NCBI GenBank assembly: GCA_002479485.1
Contig: DLNM01000064.1
Location: forward strand, 68,884-88,505
Reading direction: 5' to 3'
Length of the DNA stretch: 19,622 bases
Source of the DNA: Firmicutes bacterium UBA7510
GTDB lineage: Bacteria > Bacillota > Clostridia > Tissierellales > Sedimentibacteraceae
Part shown: positions 7,424 to 13,477 of the stretch, piece by piece
How positions within the stretch are numbered: the stretch's first letter is position 1
Layout: every line of letters begins with the position of its first letter
Position numbers and translations under genes: made by a program
Notes under the pieces: model-generated
What the model was told of the DNA's origin: nothing
Databases searched by the model: none
The model's input: only the letters and a program-made list of their open reading frames with translations

Positions 7424-8437
7424 ATGCAAATTGTAGAAAATATTTGGTTCTTCATTCAAAATCAAATATTAGGAATGAAATGGCTAAATAGCTTAATTGG
7501 TAGCATGTTATCAGTATTTGGTCTTGATGTGACTGAACGTATAGGAGGTAGTATTCAATTTTTTATATACGATAATATAAAAATATTTATATTGCTATCA
7601 TTTTTAATTTTTATTATATCCTATATTCAAAGTTACTTTCCACCTGAAAGAACTAAAAAGATATTAGGGAGATTTAAAGGTGTTACAGCAAATACTTTAG
7701 CTGCACTATTAGGAACAGTTACACCATTTTGTTCCTGCTCTTCTATACCATTATTTATAGGATTTACTAGCGCAGGTTTACCAGTTGGAGTTACATTTTC
7801 ATTCCTTATTTCATCTCCATTAGTAGATTTGGGCTCTTTAATATTATTAATGAGTATATTTGGAGCTAAAGTTGCTGTTACATACGTAATTGTTGGTTTG
7901 ATTTTAGCTGTTATTGGTGGTACTGTAATACAAAAATTAGATATGGAAAAGCATGTTGAGAGTTTTATAAGAACAGCAGGAAGTGTTGATATTGAATCTC
8001 CAGAATTATCTAAGCATGATAGATTTTTATATGCATGGGAACAGGTTCAAGCGACTGTTAAAAAAGTATTTTGGTATGTTATAGTTGGTGTCGGAATAGG
8101 TGCTATTATTCATAACTGGATACCTGCTGAAATTATACAATCTATACTAGGTGAAAATAATCCTTTCTCAGTTATAATAGCCACTGTTGTTGGTATCCCA
8201 ATGTATGCAGATATATTTGGTACATTACCTATAGCAGAAGCACTTTTTGCTAAGGGTGTTGGTATAGGTACAGTTCTTTCATTTATGATGGGTGTAACAG
8301 CACTTTCACTTCCGTCAATTATAATGCTACGTAAAGCAGTAAAACCAAAATTATTAGCTGTATTTGTAGGAATTGTAGCTATAGGTATTATTATTATTGG
8401 TTATGCATTTAATGCATTTCAATTTTTACTTATTTAA
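7424..8437 (+). CDS. arsP: ArsP/DUF318-type permease, putative organoarsenical exporter
   Basis: A 337-residue membrane protein with about 8 hydrophobic segments, from the permease family (PF03773-like) that contains ArsP, an exporter of trivalent organoarsenicals such as methylarsenite. The family signature TPFCSCSSIPLF is at 100-111, with C103 and C105 as likely metalloid ligands, followed by SAGLPVG and SFLISSPLVD. A second conserved block, GIPMYAD, lies near 260. It is the first gene behind a perfect promoter/operator. The family is broad, and members next to mini-thioredoxins and ArsR regulators are common. The neighbours (acr3, arsC) favour an arsenic substrate, but the precise one is not proven by sequence. 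The ribosome binding site AAAGGTG lies about 10 nt before the ATG. Confidence 0.88.
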   Translation: MQIVENIWFFIQNQILGMKWLNSLIGSMLSVFGLDVTERIGGSIQFFIYDNIKIFILLSFLIFIISYIQSYFPPERTKKILGRFKGVTANTLAALLGTVTPFCSCSSIPLFIGFTSAGLPVGVTFSFLISSPLVDLGSLILLMSIFGAKVAVTYVIVGLILAVIGGTVIQKLDMEKHVESFIRTAGSVDIESPELSKHDRFLYAWEQVQATVKKVFWYVIVGVGIGAIIHNWIPAEIIQSILGENNPFSVIIATVVGIPMYADIFGTLPIAEALFAKGVGIGTVLSFMMGVTALSLPSIIMLRKAVKPKLLAVFVGIVAIGIIIIGYAFNAFQFLLI

Positions 8438-8468
8438 GAGCTAAATAAATTGTCAAAGAAATATCATA

Positions 8469-8520
8469 GTTTCAAACTACGTTTGAACCATTTAATAATA
8501 ATACCTAACGGTATCATTAT
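8469..8520. other. Two small inverted repeats in the arsP-acr3 gap
   Basis: TTCAAAC (8471-8477) pairs with GTTTGAA (8481-8487) over a 3-nt loop. A second element, AATAATACC / GGTATCATT around TAAC (about 8496-8517), pairs at 8 of 9 positions. Neither has a T-run, so they are not clear terminators. They could be an operator or mRNA processing or stability hairpins before acr3. Nothing else is visible in this 133-nt gap apart from the acr3 ribosome binding site. Confidence 0.4.
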
Positions 8521-8570
8521 ATTATGTTAAAAGGTTCTTGTAATGAACAAGGAATTTAAGGAGGACTACA

Positions 8571-9629
8571 ATGAGTAGTAAGAATACACAAGGAATAGGC
8601 TTTTTTGAAAAATATCTTACTGTTTGGGTTATATTATGCATGGTAACAGGTATTCTTATAGGAAAATTTATACCTTCAGTACCAAACTTTTTAGGTAAAT
8701 TTGAATATGCCAATGTATCAATACCAGTAGCCATTCTAATCTGGCTAATGATTTATCCAATGATGATGAAAGTTGATTTTAAAAGTATAAAGGATGTGGG
8801 CAATAATCCTAAGGGTTTATTTATTACATGGGTTACAAACTGGCTTATTAAACCTTTCACTATGTTTGGAATTGCTTATGTATTCTTTTATATAATTTTT
8901 AAATCACTTATACCAGGTGCTTTAGCGAAAGACTATTTAGCAGGAGCAGTATTATTAGGAGCAGCTCCTTGTACAGCAATGGTATTTGTATGGAGCCATC
9001 TGACTAAAGGAAATCCTGCATATACTATAGTTCAAGTTGCTACTAATGATTTAATTATATTAATAGCATTTGTTCCAATCGTTAAGTTTTTATTAGGTGT
9101 TAGCAATGTATCAGTACCTTGGGACACTTTATTCTTATCAGTTATATTATTTGTTGTAATTCCACTTCTAGGTGGAGTTTTAACAAGACTGTATATTACA
9201 AAATACAAAGGTGAAGAATATTTTTCAAATACATTTATACCAAAATTTAATAACATAACAGTACTAGGATTACTATTAACATTAATAATAATTTTCTCAT
9301 TCCAAGGAGATGTAATAATAAATAATCCATTACACATTATTTTAATTGCAGTACCATTAATAATTCAAACATTCTTGATTTTCTTTATTGCATATATAGC
9401 GTCAAAATTATTAAAGTTACCTCACAATGTAGCTGCACCAGCAGGTATGATTGGAGCTTCAAATTTTTTTGAACTATCAGTTGCAGTGGCAATAGCATTG
9501 TTTGGAGCAAGTAGTCCGGTTGCATTGGCTACAATAGTGGGTGTTTTAGTAGAAGTACCTGTAATGCTTATTTTAGTTAGAATTGCTAATAATACAAAGG
9601 GATGGTTTAGTTATAAAAATGCAAATTAA
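8571..9629 (+). CDS. acr3: ACR3-family arsenite efflux transporter
   Basis: A 352-residue, 10-segment membrane protein that extrudes As(III) driven by the proton gradient. The diagnostic ACR3 motif GAAPCTAMVFVWS is at 130-142, with the essential conserved cysteine at C134. The second family block SNFFELSVAVAIALFG lies near 310, and MIYPMMMKVDF near 60 is also typical. Length is normal for bacterial Acr3. AAGGAGG lies 8 nt before the ATG. The gene overlaps arsC by 11 nt, indicating co-translation of exporter and reductase. Confident; the only open point is As(III)-only versus As(III)/Sb(III) specificity. Confidence 0.95.
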   Translation: MSSKNTQGIGFFEKYLTVWVILCMVTGILIGKFIPSVPNFLGKFEYANVSIPVAILIWLMIYPMMMKVDFKSIKDVGNNPKGLFITWVTNWLIKPFTMFGIAYVFFYIIFKSLIPGALAKDYLAGAVLLGAAPCTAMVFVWSHLTKGNPAYTIVQVATNDLIILIAFVPIVKFLLGVSNVSVPWDTLFLSVILFVVIPLLGGVLTRLYITKYKGEEYFSNTFIPKFNNITVLGLLLTLIIIFSFQGDVIINNPLHIILIAVPLIIQTFLIFFIAYIASKLLKLPHNVAAPAGMIGASNFFELSVAVAIALFGASSPVALATIVGVLVEVPVMLILVRIANNTKGWFSYKNAN

Positions 9630-10029
9630 AACATCTATTAAGCCAAAGGTTGCATTTATATGTGTTCATAACTCATGCAGAAGTCAAATAGCAGAAGCTA
9701 TTTCTAAGTTAATAGCCAATGATATATTTGAAAGCTATAGTGCAGGTACAGAAATTAAGTCTAATATAAACCCAGATGCTGTTAGACTAGTTAATCAGAA
9801 ATATGGTGTAAATATGGAAGAAACACAATATAATAAATTAATAAAAGATATACCCGAACCAGATATCTTAATAACGATGGGGTGTAATGTTGTTTGCCCT
9901 TATATTCCTTGTCAGTACTCAGAAGATTGTGGTTTGCAAGACCCAACTGGTAAAAATGACGAGGAGTTTTTACTAATAATAAACAAAATTGAAAATAATA
10001 TTAGAGATTTAATGTGTAAATTGCAATAA
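9619..10029 (+). CDS. arsC: Arsenate reductase, LMW protein-tyrosine-phosphatase type
   Basis: A 136-residue enzyme that reduces As(V) to As(III) for export by ACR3. The phosphatase loop C15-x5-R21 (CVHNSCR) is at the N terminus, the redox cysteines are C89 and C93 in MGCNVVCPYIPC, and the general acid is probably D108 in DPTGK. This is the thioredoxin-linked ArsC class, not the glutaredoxin-linked R773 class. The ATG at 9619 lies within the last codons of acr3. A TTG start 36 nt upstream would add residues unlike the family and is rejected. The only ribosome-binding-like sequence (AAAGGG, 9596-9601) is rather distant, so translation may be coupled to acr3. The mini-thioredoxin two genes downstream is a possible electron donor (inference). 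Confidence 0.93.
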   Translation: MQIKTSIKPKVAFICVHNSCRSQIAEAISKLIANDIFESYSAGTEIKSNINPDAVRLVNQKYGVNMEETQYNKLIKDIPEPDILITMGCNVVCPYIPCQYSEDCGLQDPTGKNDEEFLLIINKIENNIRDLMCKLQ

Positions 10030-10054
10030 AAGAATGTTGTTTTGATTCAATTTG

Positions 10055-10088
10055 TTGACTTGCTTTAGCATGTGAAATATAATTATAT
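10055..10088 (+). promoter_or_regulatory. Internal sigma-A promoter of the ArsR-GTPase gene
   Basis: TTGACT (10055-10060), 17-nt spacer, TATAAT (10078-10083). The -10 box sits in a 12-bp palindrome ATATAATTATAT (10077-10088), followed by ATATCGA, which is also the core of the half-sites at the arsP promoter. The regulator gene therefore probably has its own, possibly autoregulated, start about 25 nt before its GTG. Confidence 0.75.
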
Positions 10089-10115
10089 CGAAGAATAAAA
10101 ATATGAGGTGATAGC

Positions 10116-11402
10116 GTGAAAAAGAACTTCACGTCGGAGGTTTGGATGAATAAAGACTATGCTGAAAACATACGTATTTTTAAAGCACTTTGTGATGAAA
10201 ATCGTTGGAGAATTTTAGAGATTCTTCAAAGTGGAGAAAAATGTGCTTGTGTCCTATTAAATAAGTTAAATATTCAACAATCCACACTTTCTCACCATAT
10301 GAAAATTCTCTGTGATTCAGAGGTTGTTGTTGGGAGAAAAGATGGTAAATGGATGCATTATTCAATAAATAAGGAAGGTTTAGAACTTGCTAAGAAAAAA
10401 ATAGATATGATTTTAGATAAAAGTATTTCTAATAAATCTGAAACTACATGTTCTGAAGATGATACAATGGATAAAAAAACAAAACTATATGTTTTAACAG
10501 GATTTTTAGGCTCTGGAAAGACAACTATTTTACTAAAGTTATTAGATTCTTTAAAAGGAAAAAAAGTTGGTATTATACAAAATGAATTTGGTAAGCTTGG
10601 GATTGATGGTACAATTCTTCGCAATGATGATATTCAAATGGTAGAAATTAATAGAGGTTCTATTTTTTGTTCTTGCTTAAAGCTATCTTTTGTTCAAGCT
10701 CTTGCTGAAATGTCTAAACATAAATTTGAATATCTGTTCGTTGAGAGTTCAGGATTAGGTGATCCATCAAATGTTGAAGAAATTTTAGAGGCGGCTAGAG
10801 TGATGTCTAGTGACCAATATGAGTTTAAAGGTGCTATTTGTCTAGTAGATTCTGTTAACTTTTTTAATCAGTTAGATGACCTTGAAACTGTTCATAGACA
10901 ATTAAAGCATTGTCATCTTGCTGTACTTACCAAAGTAGACTTGGTAAATGCTAAAATGATATTAAAAATAAAAGAAAAAATTAGAGAAATTAATCCAGTA
11001 TGTAGAATAGATGTAAGTTCCAATGGAAATTTAGATTTGGGATTTTTGCATGAAAATCTTATGCAATACAAATGGGCTGAAGGTGAAGAAACTACTAACA
11101 GCGAAGAAACTAAGCCTAAAACCTTATCTATGAATTTTGATGGAGTTGTTGAAAAAGAAAAATTAGAGCTATTTTTAAGGGAAATAGAAGCAGATGTATA
11201 TAGAATAAAAGGATTCTTTAACTTATATGATATCGGATGGAATCAAATTGATTTAGTAGGAAAACAAATTGATTATAAACCTTGTAATCCACAGGAAAAA
11301 TCACAAATTGTTTTTATATCAAAAATTGGTCCTAATTTGATTAAAAAGATTCATGATGCTTGGAATAAGTATGTTGGATTAGAAATGCAACTAAAAAACT
11401 AG
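10116..11402 (+). CDS. Fusion of an ArsR repressor with a COG0523 (CobW/P47K) GTPase
   Basis: A 428-residue two-domain protein. Residues 11-100 are an ArsR/SmtB winged helix-turn-helix: IFKALCDENRWRILEIL, a C43-x-C45 pair (GEKCACVLL) where ArsR binds As(III), recognition helix QQSTLSHHMKIL, and wing GRKDGKWMHYSIN. After a linker of about 20 residues, residues 122-428 are a COG0523 G3E GTPase: Walker A GFLGSGKTT (129-137), QNEFGKLGID (155-164), ESSGLGDPSNV (210-220), TKVDL (272-276), and a C-terminal CobW_C-like part. The usual CxCC metal motif is altered to GSIFCSC (181-187). The reading frame is open across the junction with no frameshift. GAGGTGAT precedes the GTG at 7 nt from its GAGG; a second ribosome binding site (GGAGG, 10136-10140) precedes an in-frame ATG at 10146. 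Metalloid-sensing repression is likely; the GTPase role is unknown, perhaps metallochaperone or nucleotide-gated sensing. Confidence 0.88.
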   Translation: MKKNFTSEVWMNKDYAENIRIFKALCDENRWRILEILQSGEKCACVLLNKLNIQQSTLSHHMKILCDSEVVVGRKDGKWMHYSINKEGLELAKKKIDMILDKSISNKSETTCSEDDTMDKKTKLYVLTGFLGSGKTTILLKLLDSLKGKKVGIIQNEFGKLGIDGTILRNDDIQMVEINRGSIFCSCLKLSFVQALAEMSKHKFEYLFVESSGLGDPSNVEEILEAARVMSSDQYEFKGAICLVDSVNFFNQLDDLETVHRQLKHCHLAVLTKVDLVNAKMILKIKEKIREINPVCRIDVSSNGNLDLGFLHENLMQYKWAEGEETTNSEETKPKTLSMNFDGVVEKEKLELFLREIEADVYRIKGFFNLYDIGWNQIDLVGKQIDYKPCNPQEKSQIVFISKIGPNLIKKIHDAWNKYVGLEMQLKN

Positions 11403-11412
11403 GAGGATTGGT

Positions 11413-11646
11413 ATGAATATAAAAGTAATAGGAACTGGTTGTGATAAATGCGATCAATTGTATGAAAATACTAAATCTGCTATTGAAGAACTAGATCTTA
11501 ATGCCAATATTGAAAAGGTAGAAGATTTAATGGAAATGGTAAAACTTGGTGTTATGTCCTCTCCGTCATTGATGGTAGATGGAAAATTAGTTGTAAGTGG
11601 GCGTATTGTTTCAAAAGAAAAGATTATTGAGTTAATAAGCAAATAA
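11413..11646 (+). CDS. TM0996/MTH895-type mini-thioredoxin
   Basis: A 77-residue redox-active glutaredoxin/thioredoxin-fold protein with the active site C10-D-K-C13 in IGTGCDKC and the cis-proline segment SSPSLMVDGKLVVSGR. Proteins of this family commonly sit next to DUF318 permeases and ArsR regulators, as here, and are thought to transfer electrons or metalloid in the cytoplasm. AGGAGG lies 7 nt before the ATG and only 10 nt separate it from the fusion gene, so they share a transcript. It could recycle the thioredoxin-linked ArsC in this operon (inference). It is the last gene of the island, followed by a terminator. Confidence 0.9.
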   Translation: MNIKVIGTGCDKCDQLYENTKSAIEELDLNANIEKVEDLMEMVKLGVMSSPSLMVDGKLVVSGRIVSKEKIIELISK

Positions 11647-11754
11647 TTCTAAGTAGAACAAAAGATAGCATTATTATATGCAACCATATACGCTAAAATG
11701 CAAATTTACACCATATTGCATTGTGAATATGAGATAAAATTAGAAGAGAAATAT

Positions 11755-11800
11755 AAAGCATAAATTTTAGAATTTACTAAAATTCATGCTTTATTTTCTT
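11755..11800 (+). terminator. Terminator hairpin, right copy of the repeat flanking the arsenic island
   Basis: Arm 11755-11770 pairs with 11777-11792 at 15 of 16 positions, with a 6-nt loop followed by TTTATTTTCTT. It ends the arsenic operon. It is the same element, in the same orientation, as 7212-7256. Read leftward it also has a T-rich flank, so it may stop transcripts from sucD too. The rest of this 204-nt gap shows no gene. Confidence 0.82.
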
Positions 11801-11821
11801 ATAAATGTGTGTAGTTATATA

Positions 11822-11845
11822 TAAAAGGCGTGCAAACTCCTTTTA
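11822..11845 (-). terminator. Weak terminator of the 4-hydroxybutyrate operon
   Basis: TAAAAGG (11822-11828) and CCTTTTA (11839-11845) form a 7-bp stem with a 10-nt loop just past the sucD stop; read leftward it ends in CCTTTTATAT. Modest stability; the convergent hairpin at 11755-11800 may help. Confidence 0.5.
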
Positions 11846-11850
11846 AACAG

Positions 11851-13224
11851 TTATTTTAACCAGATATTATCATCTGATGGTACAACAGCATTTCTAATAA
11901 CTGTAGCTATTCTTGATACGTTAATTAGGTGTTTATAGTCTAAGTTCTCAGAAATTATGTTATTTCCCCATGTTCCACAGCCTAATGTTGTAGTTGGTGC
12001 TAGACCATTTGTTAAAGAACCACCTGCTGTTGTAGATGATGATGCATTAACTATTAATCTACTTATAGTCAATTTTAATCCAGCTAATTCGATATGATCA
12101 TTGTTGTTTGAGTGTATCGCAGCAGTATGTCCTTTGCCTTCCAAATCTAAGTTTGTTTGTGCTATTTTTATAGCCTCTTCAAAAGTATCGTATTCAAATG
12201 TAGCCATTACTGGGCACATTTTTTCCTTACATAATATATCTTCATTACCAATCCCTTTTGCTTTTAACAATATAACTTTTGTATCACTTGGAACGTCAAC
12301 ACCTGCTAAGGCAGCAATTTTTTGTACTGATTGACCAACAACATCTTTGTTTAGCATGTTATCAATAAATAAAGTTTTTCTAAATTTATCAACTGTAGCA
12401 TCATCTTCTGCATAGTATGCACCATTTTTAATTGCAGCTTCTATAACTTCGTTGTATTTGTGGCGAGGTGCTATAATTGTTTGCTCTCCAGAACATATTA
12501 TTCCATTGTCAAATTTTCTACCAGCAATAATCTTAGCTGTAGCATCATTAAAATCAACATTATCATCTACTATTACTTGAACATTTCCTGCTCCAACTCC
12601 AAAGGATGGCTTACCAGACGAGTAGGCTTCTTTAACAACGCCCATTCCACCAGTTGCTATAACAACATCTACAGTGTGCATTAGCTCAGATGTTCTGGCA
12701 ATTGTTGACTCTCTGATAATTTGTATTGCATTTTCAGGACATCTAATTCCTTTTTCTTTTATATTTTTATTGATTAAATCAACTGTATATGCACTGCATT
12801 TTTGTGATCTTGGATGAGGTGCAACTATAATTGAATTTCCACCCTTAATAGCAAACATTGAATTACACATAGGTGTTACAATAGGGTTTGTAGTAGGAGT
12901 AACAGCTCCAACAACTCCAACTGGTTTTGCTAAAAGAGTAAGTCCTGTAGCTTCATCTTTGCCTATTACCCCAATTGTTTTTTTCTCTATTATGTGATTG
13001 TAAATTGTTTTAGATTTACCTTTATTTTTTGCTACTTTATCTTCATAAACACCCATTCTAGTTTCATCAACTGCCATGCGTGCTAATTCTTCTGCATTAT
13101 CGTATACAGTTTTAGCTATAACTTTAACTATTGCATCAATCTCTTTTTGACTATATGTTGCTAACTCTTTTTGTGCTACCTTTGCTTTTTCAACTAATTC
13201 TGAAATAAAACTTTTATCATCCAT
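11851..13224 (-). CDS. sucD: CoA-dependent succinate semialdehyde dehydrogenase
   Basis: A 457-residue CoA-acylating aldehyde dehydrogenase that interconverts succinyl-CoA and succinate semialdehyde with a nicotinamide cofactor. The catalytic cysteine is C244 in DNGIICSGEQ; cofactor-fold elements PVGVVGAVTPTTNP (101-114) and ATGGMGVVKEAYSSGKPSFG are clear. The C-terminal pattern TTTLGCGTWGNNIISENL and the end VPSDDNIW match C. kluyveri SucD as I remember it, closer than AdhE or butyraldehyde dehydrogenases. CGGAGG lies 12 nt before the ATG. Last gene of the operon, 253 nt after 4hbD; the gap is filled with RNA-hairpin sequence that may separately control it. The reaction could run either way depending on whether succinate or 4-aminobutyrate is the feedstock. 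Confidence 0.92.
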   Translation of the reverse strand: MDDKSFISELVEKAKVAQKELATYSQKEIDAIVKVIAKTVYDNAEELARMAVDETRMGVYEDKVAKNKGKSKTIYNHIIEKKTIGVIGKDEATGLTLLAKPVGVVGAVTPTTNPIVTPMCNSMFAIKGGNSIIVAPHPRSQKCSAYTVDLINKNIKEKGIRCPENAIQIIRESTIARTSELMHTVDVVIATGGMGVVKEAYSSGKPSFGVGAGNVQVIVDDNVDFNDATAKIIAGRKFDNGIICSGEQTIIAPRHKYNEVIEAAIKNGAYYAEDDATVDKFRKTLFIDNMLNKDVVGQSVQKIAALAGVDVPSDTKVILLKAKGIGNEDILCKEKMCPVMATFEYDTFEEAIKIAQTNLDLEGKGHTAAIHSNNNDHIELAGLKLTISRLIVNASSSTTAGGSLTNGLAPTTTLGCGTWGNNIISENLDYKHLINVSRIATVIRNAVVPSDDNIWLK

Positions 13225-13264
13225 TTCTATATAACCTCCGAATTTTAATTATGATTGTGTTAAG

Positions 13265-13302
13265 GTCATGGGTATTGTTAAAAAAATAACAATACCCATG
13301 AC
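13265..13302 (-). promoter_or_regulatory. Perfect 16-bp hairpin upstream of sucD
   Basis: GTCATGGGTATTGTTA (13265-13280) and TAACAATACCCATGAC (13287-13302) pair without mismatch over a 6-nt loop that reads as U6 in the sucD mRNA. No T-run follows on the sucD side, and the stem ends about 40 nt before the sucD ATG, so it is more likely a processing, stabilising or regulatory hairpin than a terminator. Confidence 0.75.
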
Positions 13303-13353
13303 AAATGTAGCGTAAATATGCAATTATAGGGAGAGCGTATATATGCTACATTT
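13303..13353. other. Second long inverted repeat abutting the first
   Basis: Arms 13303-13321 and 13335-13353 (19 nt each) start with a perfect 9-bp pairing (AAATGTAGC / GCTACATTT) and continue with one mismatch and two G-T pairs. It begins at the very next base after the 16-bp hairpin. A short TATATA-TTGCT-TATATA hairpin follows at 13357-13373. Coding strand is unclear, because the G-T pairs would be wobbles only in rightward RNA. Confidence 0.6.
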
Positions 13354-13375
13354 ATTTATATATTGCTTATATATA

Positions 13376-13431
13376 GCCCATGCATCTTTCTTTAGGAAAG
13401 ACTGCCTATTTATGAAAATAAGCGCATGGGC
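13376..13431 (-). ncRNA. Three-way-junction RNA element between 4hbD and sucD
   Basis: In the leftward (operon-sense) RNA an 8-bp closing stem (GCCCATGC with GCATGGGC, 13431-13424 and 13383-13376) encloses two hairpins. One is an 8-bp stem with loop TCAT (13423-13404, including one G-U). The other is a 6-bp stem with loop CTAAA (13401-13385). Junction linkers are 0, 2 and 1 nt, so nearly every base is accounted for. The one imperfect pair is a G-U in the leftward RNA but a C-A clash in the rightward RNA, which supports the operon strand. I do not recognise it as a known riboswitch class; it may be a processing or stability element. Confidence 0.55.
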
Positions 13432-13477
13432 ATAAATATGAAGGAACAAACAGTGTTAAATAACAAATTGTTTTAAA

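Noticed and set aside
9583..9618. TTG start for arsC.
   Set aside because: It adds residues absent from the family and has no ribosome binding site; ATG at 9619 gives the standard N terminus.
12101..12684. Rightward open frames inside sucD and similar ones opposite abfD, cat2, 4hbD, acr3 and the sigma-54 activator.
   Set aside because: They are antisense shadows of clearly recognised genes, with no family-like features or ribosome binding sites.
13265..13302. 16-bp hairpin considered as the terminator of 4hbD or sucD.
   Set aside because: No T-run follows on either strand; the U6 is in the loop.
13376..13431. Three-way junction considered as a purine-type riboswitch.
   Set aside because: The junction linkers are 0-2 nt and the loops lack the conserved kissing sequences and UUUCUAC-like core of that class.
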